This document shows positions 16,865-25,898 of a stretch of 64,000 nt of DNA, one piece after another. Where the stretch lies: the NCBI GenBank assembly GCA_002170485.2, contig NHDZ02000103.1:1-64000 (forward strand). Direction: 5' to 3'. Position 1 is the stretch's first letter, and each line of letters begins with the position of its first letter. Below the pieces are notes generated by a model, which did no database searches, was not told where the DNA came from, and saw only the letters and a list, made by a program, of their open reading frames with translations. Source of the stretch: MED660 sp002691025 (lineage in GTDB: Bacteria > Myxococcota_A > UBA9160 > UBA4427). The position numbers were made by a program, and so were the translations under genes.

Positions 16865-19105
16865 TTGCCGGAATCCAGCGAAAGAATCGAATACCGGACC
16901 TGCCCTCTTTGTGAAGCCACTTGCGGGCTGGAACTACACATCCGCGACGAAGAGGTCATCCGGATTCGAGGGGACCGGGACCACGTAATGAGTCGAGGTT
17001 TTGTATGCCCCAAAGGCGTCTCGCTGGATCAGCTTCATTCAGATCCGGATCGCCTGCGCCGTCCCATGATCAAGCGTGGGGATACCCACGTTGAAGTGGA
17101 ATGGGACGAAGCCTACGCTGAAATCGAAAAGCGACTCCTTCCGATCGTCGAAGAGTCGGGACGAAACGCAGTCGGAATCTACCTGGGAAATCCCAATGCC
17201 CATCACCTCGCGGGCGCTCTCTACCTCCGCTTCTTGATCAAGGCGCTCGGAACCCGCAATATATTTTCAGCCAGCACTGTGGACCAGATGCCACGCCACG
17301 TCTCGTCGGGCCTGATGTACGGGTCGCCGAACACCATGGCGGTGCCTGATCTCGACCATACAGACCTGCTTCTTCTGCTCGGTACGAATCCATTTGAATC
17401 CAACGGAAGCCTCTGCACTGCGCCCGACTTTCCCGGCCGCATGCGAGCGATTCAAAAGCGGGGAGGAAAGGTGATCGTTGTCGATCCGCGGCGAACCCGG
17501 ACAGCAAAAGCCGCCGACGAACACCTGCCCATCCGGCCCGGTTCAGATGCCCTGTTCCTGGTAGCCTTGATCCAGGTCATCTTCCAAAACGAATGGCATG
17601 ACCCGGGCTCAATCGAAGACTTCCTCGACGGACTCGAAGAAGTGAAATTGGCGGTTGCTCCCTTCACACCCGAGAGGGTCGCGGACCCGTGTGGAATACC
17701 CGCNGAGAAAATTCGTGCGATCGCCTCTGAAATCGCCCATTCGGAGAGTGCGGCCATCCATGGCCGCATCGGCGTCCACACNGGAAGCTTTGGCACATTG
17801 ACCTCCTGGGCGACGGACATCCTGAGCATCGTCACCGGGAATCTTGACCAAACCGGCGGCTCCATGTTTCCGCGAGCTGCACATACACGAGATGGAAATC
17901 GTGCGGGCGGACGCGGCTTTACCACCGGCCGATGGCGAAGTCGCGTACGGGATCTACCCGAGGTGATGGGTGAGTTTCCCGTCTCAACCCTGATCGACGA
18001 AATCATCACTCCCGGCGAAGGTCAGATCCGGGCCCTCGTCACCGTGGCTGGAAACCCTGTCCTGTCGACACCGGATGCCCAGACTCTGGATCGGGCTCTC
18101 GACGGCCTCGACTTCATGGTCAGCGTGGACATCTACTGTAACGAGACAACCCGCCACGCTGACGTCATCCTTCCACCTCCCTCACCACTCGAACGAAGTC
18201 ACTACGACATCTCCTTTACGAACCTNTCTGTGCGAAACTTTGCCCACTACTCACCCGCCACGTTCATGACGGATTCGCCCTCGGAGGCTGATATCCTTGC
18301 CAAGCTCTCGTTGATTCTTGGACACCAGGGCATTCACTCGGACACAAAGGAGATGAGTCAAACGATTCTCCAGGGTGCTCTGGAAGGTCATCTCGCAAAC
18401 GAGAAATCCCCTCTTTTTGGTCGGAACAGCGATGATCTATTGCCCCACTTCGAGTCCCATGACGGCCCGGATGCTCTACTCGACCTGATGATCCGAACGG
18501 GTCCCTACGGCGACCTCTTCGGCCAGAACCCGGATGGGCTGTCCATCGAAAAGCTGCGCGAAAATCCGCATGGCATCGACCTCGGCCAACTCTCCGCCAG
18601 GGTTCCCCAGATCCTCTCCACGCCTTCNGGCCGGATCGACACCGCACCTTCGGCCATCATGCAGGATTTTGATCGACTCGATGTCATGCTCGAGGATTCA
18701 AAGGCGACCCAGATCCTGCTGGTCGGCCGAAGAGATATCCGATCCAACAATTCCTGGATGCACAATCTCAAAGGTCTGTCGTCGGGCAGCGAGCGCTGCT
18801 TCCTCTACATCAATCCCATGGATGCTGAAAACCACAACCTNCAAGAAGGCGAAACTGCGCACATATCCTCCGAAGCCGGTGAACTCCAGGTTCCCATCCA
18901 TGTCACCGAGGAAATCATGCCGGGTGTTGTCAGCCTGCCTCACGGCTGGGGGCACCGGGTGAACGGAACACGGCTCCGAATCGCGCGGGATCAGGCCGGA
19001 GTGAACAGCAACATACTCACCGATCGTCACTCCATGGACCCACTTTCCGGGAATGCGGTCCTGAATGGAATCCCCATCTCCATCGACTCCATCGAGCCCG
19101 GCTGA
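16865..19105 (+). CDS. Molybdopterin oxidoreductase with N-terminal 4Fe-4S motif
   Basis: 746 residues. The start is a TTG at 16865 with AGGAGG about 9 bases upstream. The N-terminal cluster motif is C13-x2-C16-x3-C20-x27-C48, then the bis-MGD-binding domains (LLLLGTNPFESNG, VDPRRTRTAKAADEHLPIRPGSD, TVAGNPVLS) and the C-terminal dinucleotide-binding domain (LPHGWGH). There is no Tat signal, so it is cytoplasmic. The overall pattern recalls the Rv0197-like branch rather than Nap/Fdh. I see no Cys or Sec at the usual metal-ligand place: the segment reads YGSPNTMAVPD. No electron-transfer subunit is adjacent. Confidence 0.88.
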   Translation: MPESSERIEYRTCPLCEATCGLELHIRDEEVIRIRGDRDHVMSRGFVCPKGVSLDQLHSDPDRLRRPMIKRGDTHVEVEWDEAYAEIEKRLLPIVEESGRNAVGIYLGNPNAHHLAGALYLRFLIKALGTRNIFSASTVDQMPRHVSSGLMYGSPNTMAVPDLDHTDLLLLLGTNPFESNGSLCTAPDFPGRMRAIQKRGGKVIVVDPRRTRTAKAADEHLPIRPGSDALFLVALIQVIFQNEWHDPGSIEDFLDGLEEVKLAVAPFTPERVADPCGIPXEKIRAIASEIAHSESAAIHGRIGVHXGSFGTLTSWATDILSIVTGNLDQTGGSMFPRAAHTRDGNRAGGRGFTTGRWRSRVRDLPEVMGEFPVSTLIDEIITPGEGQIRALVTVAGNPVLSTPDAQTLDRALDGLDFMVSVDIYCNETTRHADVILPPPSPLERSHYDISFTNXSVRNFAHYSPATFMTDSPSEADILAKLSLILGHQGIHSDTKEMSQTILQGALEGHLANEKSPLFGRNSDDLLPHFESHDGPDALLDLMIRTGPYGDLFGQNPDGLSIEKLRENPHGIDLGQLSARVPQILSTPXGRIDTAPSAIMQDFDRLDVMLEDSKATQILLVGRRDIRSNNSWMHNLKGLSSGSERCFLYINPMDAENHNXQEGETAHISSEAGELQVPIHVTEEIMPGVVSLPHGWGHRVNGTRLRIARDQAGVNSNILTDRHSMDPLSGNAVLNGIPISIDSIEPG

Positions 19106-19243
19106 CACGAAAAAAGGCGTCATTCGGGTATCCAACCTGAACATTCCGATTCCTTTCGTGTTCAATAGTCGCTTCCGTGCGCACCTTCGCCTGTCGACCN
19201 CCTATGCGTCGGACTAGAATGTCCATCAAGGGGGTCCAGAACC

Positions 19244-21988
19244 TTGAGTTCCAAACTCCAGATCGACCATGTCAAAGACCAGCGGACTTCCTCCCCCGTA
19301 TACGCACCGAATCCAACATCTTTCTGGCAACGAATCGATCGACTGCTGAGCCCTCAAGCTCACGCATCCGATGCCGAGAGCATTCAACGCAATCGCGTCA
19401 TCGTCCTTGCCGCGTTTGGCGCCATGCTTCTCCTGCTGGCTCGCGCTGCCATGGACTACACCGATGGAATCGAAGCCTCGTGGCTCTACTTCGAGATATT
19501 GAATGCGATCGTCTGGCCATCAATCATTCTCCTTGGACTGCGGATCCGTGAGTCAAAGACGACTCTGATCTACCTGGTCTGCGCTCTCTTCATACTGCAA
19601 GTCGGCATATTCTACTTCGGTGCAGAAGGTCAGAACGTCGGNATNCTNTTCNCCCTGGTTGTACTTCCNATGATCAGCATNCTCCTTCCAGGCTGGAGCC
19701 ATACCGTCGGCCTCTCCATGGTCGCGGTGGCACTTGCCTCGGCGGCTCTCTGGTTCGTCGATCAACCCCTGCTTGANCAGTACCAGTGGGACGAAGCGGA
19801 GACCCGCAAAGCGCTGCTTCGCGACGTGACACTACTGATCGCGGCGGTCTCCATGTTCACCGCCTTGATCAAGTGGCTTCAGCGAAAAGCGCTCGCCCAG
19901 ATGGAATCAGCTCGTCGTCGGGCTGAATCGAGTGAACGGAAAGCTCGGGGTCTACTACAGCATCAATCCATCACACTACGAGCGGCGCAAGAACTCCAAT
20001 CAGCCGAAAACCATGAAATTGATGAGAGAACCACCGAAATACTGCAGCTGGTTGCCTCGCTGGTGAATGCTGATTACGTCTCACTCACTCTTTGGGATCC
20101 CCACTACGAGAAGATACACGCCCGCTTTCACTGGAGAGCGCCCCACGTAACCCAGGTCCGGACGGAGTGGCATTCTTTTTCGACTCTCTATAAATGGAGT
20201 GCTCGCCAACTCGATCAGGACTCCTATATCGCCGTGGAAAGTGTGGATGATCTCCCTTTTGAAGCCAAAGCCGAGCGGGACCTGATGAAGGAACGAGGCG
20301 TTCGGAGCTGGCTCAGTGCCCTTGTCNGAGTCGGCGACTGGGCCAATGGAATCCTGTCTGTCCAATGTCATGACTACCAACACAAGTGGCTCCCAGACGA
20401 GATTTCAAGCATGCAACTGATGTCGGGGATCCTGGCCGGTATCGTGGCTCGGCAGGAGGCTGGCCGAAGCATCCGCGAAAGAGATGCCAGTTTTTCAAGG
20501 GTCTTCGAAGCGCACCCGGAAGGCATGGCCATCGTCACATGCGACAGCGGGAGGATCCTGGAAGCCAACCGGGGCTTCCAGGAGATCGCCGGAAGGCAAG
20601 CGAATCCGTTCTCCAATGACCAGTACTTCGATGATCTCGACTGGAATATCTCGGACGGGGATGAAGGCCAAACCATCTGGGAAAAAATCAAGCGTGCTGA
20701 CGAGTTCTCCGACTCCGAACGAAGAGTGGACATACAGGAGGGGACACATCGCCAGATCTCATTTTCGGGACAACCCATCCGGATACGCGAGGAAGATTGC
20801 ATCCTGCTTTCCATGCGAGATGTAACCCGCCAAAGAGAACTTGAAGTACAACTTCGACAAGCGCAGAAAATGGAAGCAGTAGGGCTCCTCGCCGGAGGTA
20901 TTGCCCATGACTTCAACAACATGTTGACCATCATCAGCGGCTTCAGCGAACTTCTCTACGACTCAGTGGATCAGGACCTCCGGGAGGATGTCCAGAGTAT
21001 TCGAGATGCCGCAAAACGTTCCAGTGCCTTGACCCGACAACTCCTGGCCTTCAGCCGAAGCCAGGTTCTCAAGCCCGAGATAATCAACCTCAATCACCTG
21101 ATCTCAGAACAGAAGAGCCTTCTGACACCCCTGATCGGCGAAGACGTCACAATCGCCCTGGATCTCGATCCCGCCATTCGGCTCGTCAAAGCAGATCCGG
21201 GACAGATCGAACAGGTCATCATGAATCTGGCGACCAACGGTCGTGATGCCATGCCGGATGGCGGGCNAATGACCCTCTCAACCCGGAATATCAAGTTCAG
21301 TGGCGATTCTGGAGAGGAACTGAACCTGGAAGCAGGAGATTTCGTCTGCGTCAGCCTGGAGGACACAGGAACAGGGATGACCGAGGAAGTGATCTCACGT
21401 GCCTTTGAACCCTTCTATACCACCAAGGAGCGAGGNGAGGGCTCAGGACTCGGCCTCTCCACAGCCCACGGCATCATCGAGCAGAGCGGCGGCGCCTTGT
21501 TGATCAAAAGCCAACCGGGACAGGGCAGCAAAATACGCTTCTACCTACCGGCCACAGAAGACGAAGATGCCCCGATCAGGACGAGACAGAAAAAAAAGAC
21601 CCTCACGGAACGGTCCGAAACAATCCTGCTTGTCGAGGACGAAGACGAGGTGCGTCGACTCGCAAGGCTGACTCTGGAAGCGGCAGGGTACAGGGTCATA
21701 TCCGCCATACACGGCCAGGACGCCATAGAAAAGACCATCCATGACCTGAAGTCAGTTGATCTCGTGTTGACCGACATCGTGATGCCCGTCATGGGAGGCT
21801 TCCGAATGGTGGAAACACTCAAGGAGATCAATCCGAACATCAAGGTTGCCATGATGACGGGCTATCCGGGCGGAAGCCCTTCCGATGGCCATTTCGTCGA
21901 GGACAAGTACAGGATCATCACCAAGCCTTTCAAGCCCGAGGAATTACGATCCGTGATTTCAAAAATCCTCGATCTACCGGAGGCTTGA
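19244..21988 (+). CDS. Hybrid sensor histidine kinase (membrane, GAF, PAS, HisKA, HATPase, receiver)
   Basis: 914 residues from a TTG at 19244. Residues about 45-210 hold five or six membrane segments. Then come a coiled linker, a GAF-like domain (about 255-400), a PAS domain (about 415-530), the HisKA phospho-acceptor in AGGIAHDFNNML near 552, HATPase (NLATNGRDAMPDGG, GSGLGLSTAHG), and a C-terminal receiver (about 785-910) with LVEDEDE, phospho-Asp in TDIVMP near 843, and the Lys of KPFKPEE. No DNA-binding output domain or separate regulator is adjacent, so it probably signals through a phosphorelay to a distant partner. The first third contains several N bases. Confidence 0.93.
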   Translation: MSSKLQIDHVKDQRTSSPVYAPNPTSFWQRIDRLLSPQAHASDAESIQRNRVIVLAAFGAMLLLLARAAMDYTDGIEASWLYFEILNAIVWPSIILLGLRIRESKTTLIYLVCALFILQVGIFYFGAEGQNVXXXFXLVVLXMISXLLPGWSHTVGLSMVAVALASAALWFVDQPLLXQYQWDEAETRKALLRDVTLLIAAVSMFTALIKWLQRKALAQMESARRRAESSERKARGLLQHQSITLRAAQELQSAENHEIDERTTEILQLVASLVNADYVSLTLWDPHYEKIHARFHWRAPHVTQVRTEWHSFSTLYKWSARQLDQDSYIAVESVDDLPFEAKAERDLMKERGVRSWLSALVXVGDWANGILSVQCHDYQHKWLPDEISSMQLMSGILAGIVARQEAGRSIRERDASFSRVFEAHPEGMAIVTCDSGRILEANRGFQEIAGRQANPFSNDQYFDDLDWNISDGDEGQTIWEKIKRADEFSDSERRVDIQEGTHRQISFSGQPIRIREEDCILLSMRDVTRQRELEVQLRQAQKMEAVGLLAGGIAHDFNNMLTIISGFSELLYDSVDQDLREDVQSIRDAAKRSSALTRQLLAFSRSQVLKPEIINLNHLISEQKSLLTPLIGEDVTIALDLDPAIRLVKADPGQIEQVIMNLATNGRDAMPDGGXMTLSTRNIKFSGDSGEELNLEAGDFVCVSLEDTGTGMTEEVISRAFEPFYTTKERXEGSGLGLSTAHGIIEQSGGALLIKSQPGQGSKIRFYLPATEDEDAPIRTRQKKKTLTERSETILLVEDEDEVRRLARLTLEAAGYRVISAIHGQDAIEKTIHDLKSVDLVLTDIVMPVMGGFRMVETLKEINPNIKVAMMTGYPGGSPSDGHFVEDKYRIITKPFKPEELRSVISKILDLPEA

Positions 21989-22613
21989 ACNGTCGACGGC
22001 TTTCTTCAACCCGCTTGCGGAAAGAGCACCCTTCCAAATGATCATTGACGATTCCCACTGACTGCATGAAGGCGTAGAGAGTCGTGGGGCCTACAAATCG
22101 CCAACCCCTTTCCCGCAAAGCGCGACTCATGGCTCGGGATTCTTCACTTTCCGTCAATTTGCGGAGAGCGGAATAATTCATCCGCTTCGGCCGACTCTGA
22201 AGGCTCGGTTCGAAATGCCAGACGAAGGCCGGCAAACTACCGAATTCCTCGATCAGGCGAATCGCGCAGCGTGCATTTCCGATGGTCGACTCGATCTTCC
22301 CTCGATGTCGGACGATACCCGGATCNGCGAGCAACCGGTCAACGCTACGCGAGTTGAATCGCGCCACGGCTTCAATCTCGAAATTCCGGAAAGCCCGCCG
22401 AAANGCTTCGCGCTTCCTCAGTATCGTGAGCCAACTCAGTCCGGACTGGAAGCCTTCCAAGCAGATCTTCTCAAAGAGTCTCGTTGAGTCTGCCTGAGGG
22501 TAGCCCCATTCCTGATCATGATAAGCACGGTAGTCCTGATGCTCACCCGGCCAGGCACAACGGACGACTCCAGTTTCGTCAGCACTGAGTCCNCGCGGAA
22601 GTCTCGAGGCCAT
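21930..22613 (-). CDS. tag: DNA-3-methyladenine glycosylase I
   Basis: About 227 residues. Tag hallmarks: zinc ligands C19, H32, H192 and C196 (VRCAWPG, YHDQEWG, NDHLEGC), plus the substrate-pocket region LEGFQSGLSWLTILRKRE and FVGPTTLYAFMQSVG. It excises 3-methyladenine from alkylated DNA. Its last about 20 codons overlap the 3' end of the convergent sensor-kinase gene by 59 bases. The C-terminal extension after the last zinc ligand is longer than in E. coli (187 residues). The N in the last codons is in a CNG codon, so it cannot hide a stop. Confidence 0.93.
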   Translation of the reverse strand: MASRLPXGLSADETGVVRCAWPGEHQDYRAYHDQEWGYPQADSTRLFEKICLEGFQSGLSWLTILRKREXFRRAFRNFEIEAVARFNSRSVDRLLXDPGIVRHRGKIESTIGNARCAIRLIEEFGSLPAFVWHFEPSLQSRPKRMNYSALRKLTESEESRAMSRALRERGWRFVGPTTLYAFMQSVGIVNDHLEGCSFRKRVEESRRXFKPPVDRGFLKSRIVIPRA

Positions 22614-22682
22614 CGGACGTACCNTCTTCTAGAGATAAAGCCCGCTCCCCTTCCGGGACCCGGATCATCCAGGATGATGAGC

Positions 22683-23945
22683 TCAGGTTCGAGCCCCCAT
22701 GGCTTCAAGCACATTCGCCTGATGGCCCAGGGTGTGTGCAATCCCGGAGAGAAACGAGAACACCCGGCCCACGAGAACGAAATCAGTGGGAACATCTACC
22801 AGTGGATTATCACGAATGGCATCAAAGAGTTCTTCAGTCATTTCCTCTGTGAATTCGCCCTCGAACTTTCCGGTATCACTCCGGCGCATCATACGGCGCG
22901 CGATCAGGACGAACACGCTTTTGTCACCGTCCTGGGTACGAAAGCCGAGTTCGGTGAAGGCTCTTACCATGGCCGACTCGTTCATGGTCATCATCGAAAA
23001 CAGGAGTTCAAAGAGGCCCATACCGAAGCCCTCGGGAAGTGCTTTGGAAAGCCCGTAATCGATGACAATGATCTCTCCGGTCGGACGCACCATGAGATTT
23101 CCGGGATGGGGGTCGGCTTGGAAGAAGCCAGCAGCAAAGATCATCCGCACGAAGATCTGCATCAGATCCTGAACCACATCGCCCGGATCCAGACCCGCAG
23201 CCTCCAACTCATCGATATCCGTAACCTTGATGCCATCCACCATTTCCATGGTCAGCACCCGGGAACTCGAGAAATCCCGATACACCTCCGGNACGACGAC
23301 ACCCTGGCTATCGGAGAAGATTTCCCGAACACGATCAGCGTTATCCGCTTCACGCTTGAAATCCAGNTCCATGGCAGTGTGCGTGGTGATTTCCGTCAAC
23401 AGGGGAAGCAGCGCGATCGGCTGAGGGTCGAAGTACTCGTACACNCGACAAGCGAACCGCACACTTCTCAAATCTGTCTTGATCAAAGCCGGAAGGCCCG
23501 GGTACTGGACCTTCACCGCGACTTCGCGCTGATCATGAAGGCGAGCGCGGTGGACCTGGGCCAAAGAGGCTGAAGCCAGTGCGTCTTCGGAAAATTCAGA
23601 GAAGACCGCATCAAGCGGCTTCCCCAGTTCGCTCTCGATAACCGCTCTCACTTCCGTGAAATCCCGCGCCGGTACTGCGTCATGGCATTGCTTCAGGATC
23701 TCGACGACCACCTTCGGGAAGATGTCAGAGCGGGTCGCGATTCCCTGGCACACTTTGATGATGGGCCCGCGCATATCGAGAGCACAAGCGAGCACGGCCT
23801 CGGCGGCCCGTTCATGGGTCGGCGTCAGATCGGGAGCAGGCTGGCCTCTCCACTTCCGGATCCANCCGGGAATCTTGTAGANNGACCANACGTACACGCC
23901 GGTACGCGCGACACGCCACGTCCGCCAGAGTCTGTTTTGACGCAT
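22683..23945 (-). CDS. ABC1/UbiB/ADCK-family atypical kinase
   Basis: About 420 residues from ATG 23945. It shares one base with the stop of the upstream ferritin-fold gene (TGATG), so translation is coupled. Conserved: ALASASLAQVHRARL, catalytic Lys in VAVKVQYPG, QADPHPGNLM and VIDYGLSK. The ADCK inhibitory motif KxGQ appears as KVCQ, a Gly-to-Cys change. Members assist ubiquinone biosynthesis or related lipid-quinone chemistry as ATPases. The co-transcribed di-iron-like protein suggests a shared oxidative step (inference). The first 60 codons hold several Ns. Confidence 0.9.
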   Translation of the reverse strand: MRQNRLWRTWRVARTGVYXWXXYKIPXWIRKWRGQPAPDLTPTHERAAEAVLACALDMRGPIIKVCQGIATRSDIFPKVVVEILKQCHDAVPARDFTEVRAVIESELGKPLDAVFSEFSEDALASASLAQVHRARLHDQREVAVKVQYPGLPALIKTDLRSVRFACXVYEYFDPQPIALLPLLTEITTHTAMXLDFKREADNADRVREIFSDSQGVVXPEVYRDFSSSRVLTMEMVDGIKVTDIDELEAAGLDPGDVVQDLMQIFVRMIFAAGFFQADPHPGNLMVRPTGEIIVIDYGLSKALPEGFGMGLFELLFSMMTMNESAMVRAFTELGFRTQDGDKSVFVLIARRMMRRSDTGKFEGEFTEEMTEELFDAIRDNPLVDVPTDFVLVGRVFSFLSGIAHTLGHQANVLEAMGART

Positions 23946-25039
23946 CAATCGNCCTGNGCNGCTGCGCCTTGAGGCTCGAANCCAGTCAAACCAGGACGNG
24001 NCCACACCTGNTCCAGNGATTCNAACTCTTCTCTNAGAGAACCCGGATTGGCCGCCTTCTGGAAGACCTCATCCATATTCTCCCGGATCTGCTCGCGCTG
24101 CTGAGCGGGTCTCTCACGTATCACCTGACTGAGCATGACATGGAGAGTGCCGTGAATGACTTCCCGGCCCGAGACCGTCGATCCATCCACCGTTCTCAAT
24201 GTCCGATGGGCCAGCTCTGAAAGGGCCGTTCGGAGATACTCCACATGCGGGTTTTCATCACTCTGGATATAACCCACCATGGCGGCTGCCCGCTCCGGCT
24301 CGGCCGAAATTTCGGGATTCGATAAAACTGCTTTGCCCCAACGAAAAATCTCTTCGGCGAAAAGTTCTACGATGAGCACATTGGCCATCATGAATATCAT
24401 CCGCTCGAAGGTTTCGTCGAGTTGAGGATAAAGCCTCTTGCGTTCGCCTCGACTCCGACTGGGACCCCCCATGATTCTCATCAAGACGTCGGGAGGGATT
24501 TGGGGGTTTTCGAAGGCCAGATCCCGAGCCGCTTCCCACATCTGCTTGTGTCCGCCCTCTTCCCCCCAGCCGGCTTCATCACGCGCGTGGGCCTCAAAAA
24601 GGCCTCCACGCAAGTGACTGAGGGCTGTTCCATCAATCGGCTCCACGATCAGTTTTTCCAGCTCGGGAACTTTGACGTCTCGGATGATCGCTCCAAAGCC
24701 CTCTACTACGGAGATGATGGTGAGTGCCCGAACGATGGGATCCTGGACTCCGTGCCGGCAAAGGAGAACGGCCTGCTCCACGCTCGGATATTGGGGAGGA
24801 ATGAGCTCGGGCGAGATGTCGACCAGATGCCCCCCCGAAGAGAGTAAGGTTTGCTGCCAGGCCTCGATGGCCGGGCCACGGTGAAGCACTCTCGGGGAGC
24901 GGTACATCCCGTCCTGGTCGAATCCACCGTGACACAGGACATCCCCCGCGATCAGGGGTTCCGCGTAGGGACCGCTGGTGAGAAGTTCGTCATAAGAGTA
25001 ATGAAGAGGGGCATCAGGAAGTGCCGTGAGACTGGTCAT
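23945..25039 (-). CDS. Four-helix, ferritin-like di-iron protein (uncharacterised)
   Basis: About 364 residues from ATG 25039. The pattern of a carboxylate-bridged di-iron bundle is visible: an acidic helix (FEAHARDEAGW), E-x2-H in EGGHKQM, an acidic helix (VELFAEEIFRW), and a second E-x2-H in DENPHVEYLR. The first about 120 residues have no recognised domain. No named family is certain; it is distinct from the DUF455-like pair across the divergent promoter. It is followed with a one-base overlap by the ABC1-kinase gene. The last about 25 codons are peppered with N bases, so the C-terminus is unreliable. An ATG at 25132 is open but less likely. Confidence 0.7.
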   Translation of the reverse strand: MTSLTALPDAPLHYSYDELLTSGPYAEPLIAGDVLCHGGFDQDGMYRSPRVLHRGPAIEAWQQTLLSSGGHLVDISPELIPPQYPSVEQAVLLCRHGVQDPIVRALTIISVVEGFGAIIRDVKVPELEKLIVEPIDGTALSHLRGGLFEAHARDEAGWGEEGGHKQMWEAARDLAFENPQIPPDVLMRIMGGPSRSRGERKRLYPQLDETFERMIFMMANVLIVELFAEEIFRWGKAVLSNPEISAEPERAAAMVGYIQSDENPHVEYLRTALSELAHRTLRTVDGSTVSGREVIHGTLHVMLSQVIRERPAQQREQIRENMDEVFQKAANPGSXREEXEXLXQVWXRPGLTXFEPQGAXXQXD

Positions 25040-25145
25040 CCGCAATGAATCCTTTGCTGGGCGCAGACGTTGATTATAGCTGCAGGAGAGCAGAGGGCTT
25101 CTCTGGCGCCCCCGCGCGGCCAACCCCATCAAGGCAAGAACGGCG

Positions 25146-25202
25146 GAATTGTCCCGGAATCAGCCCAATTCGTTGACAGGCACGCACGAATCCAGGTATT
25201 CT
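25146..25202 (+). promoter_or_regulatory. Candidate sigma70 promoter with overlapping inverted repeat
   Basis: TTGACA at 25173-25178 and TATTCT at 25197-25202 are separated by 18 bases, a good sigma70-type pair, 24 bases before the tetR ATG. An inverted repeat GAATTG (25146-25151) / CAATTC (25166-25171) sits directly upstream of the -35 hexamer, between the divergent operons. Position fits an autoregulatory TetR operator, though the arms are only 6 bases. Confidence 0.45.
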
Positions 25203-25226
25203 TAAACCGAAACCTGATTCCGCTTT

Positions 25227-25898
25227 ATGACCCAGCCTCCCAATCCGACACGCCTTGAATGGATCCGCCCCCCCCGGCAAGCTCGCACTCAGCAGAGCTT
25301 GGAACGGTTTCTTGACGCTGCGGAAAGCCTTCTCTCCGAAAAATCCTTCGAAGATGTGCACGTCGCGGACATCTCCCGATTGGCCGACTCTTCCGTCGCC
25401 GCCTTCTACAGACGATTCAGCGACAAGAATGGCCTGCTTCATGCCCTTCACGAAAGGCGATGTGAAGAGGCCATGGCGACAGCTCAGATCGCCCTCGCCC
25501 CGGAGCAATGGGAAGACGCCAGCATCCAGGAGATCCTGAGAGAAGGCTTTACATTCCTCGTCCAGATCCTCCAGCAGAACGAATCGCTCGATCGAGCCAT
25601 CCATCAACGCGCTCTCTCTGATGGCACCCTATGGGAAAGTGCGGTCCGAGTCAGACAAACAGCGCTTGATGGGCTTTCGGAATTGCTACTGGCTCGAAGC
25701 GCAGAAATTTCCCATCCCGACCCTGCTCTCGCAGTTTCTTTTGCCCTGGTTCAGGCCATGGCTCTACTGACCGAATACTTCACCGTGGGAATGCGCATCG
25801 TAGAGCGCGTGCCCATGAGTGACTCCGATGTGGTGGACCAACTTTCACTCTCATGCCTGGCCTATCTAGGCTGGCAAGAACCTGGAGGACGAACATGA
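25227..25898 (+). CDS. TetR-family transcriptional regulator
   Basis: 223 residues. The N-terminal helix-turn-helix (about 17-65) reads RFLDAAESLLSEKSFEDVHV then DISRLADSSVAAFYRRFSDKNGLL, typical of TetR. The C-terminal ligand-binding half is not assignable. It is the first gene of a plus-strand operon: its TGA overlaps the ATG of the next gene (ATGA), with GGAGGA inside its last codons serving as ribosome-binding site. It lies divergent to the di-iron protein/ABC1-kinase pair and probably controls both directions. Confidence 0.92.
   Translation: MTQPPNPTRLEWIRPPRQARTQQSLERFLDAAESLLSEKSFEDVHVADISRLADSSVAAFYRRFSDKNGLLHALHERRCEEAMATAQIALAPEQWEDASIQEILREGFTFLVQILQQNESLDRAIHQRALSDGTLWESAVRVRQTALDGLSELLLARSAEISHPDPALAVSFALVQAMALLTEYFTVGMRIVERVPMSDSDVVDQLSLSCLAYLGWQEPGGRT

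Noticed and set aside
22518..23573. Plus-strand frame of 351 residues
   Set aside because: Antisense to the ABC1-kinase gene; His-rich shadow composition and no recognisable fold.
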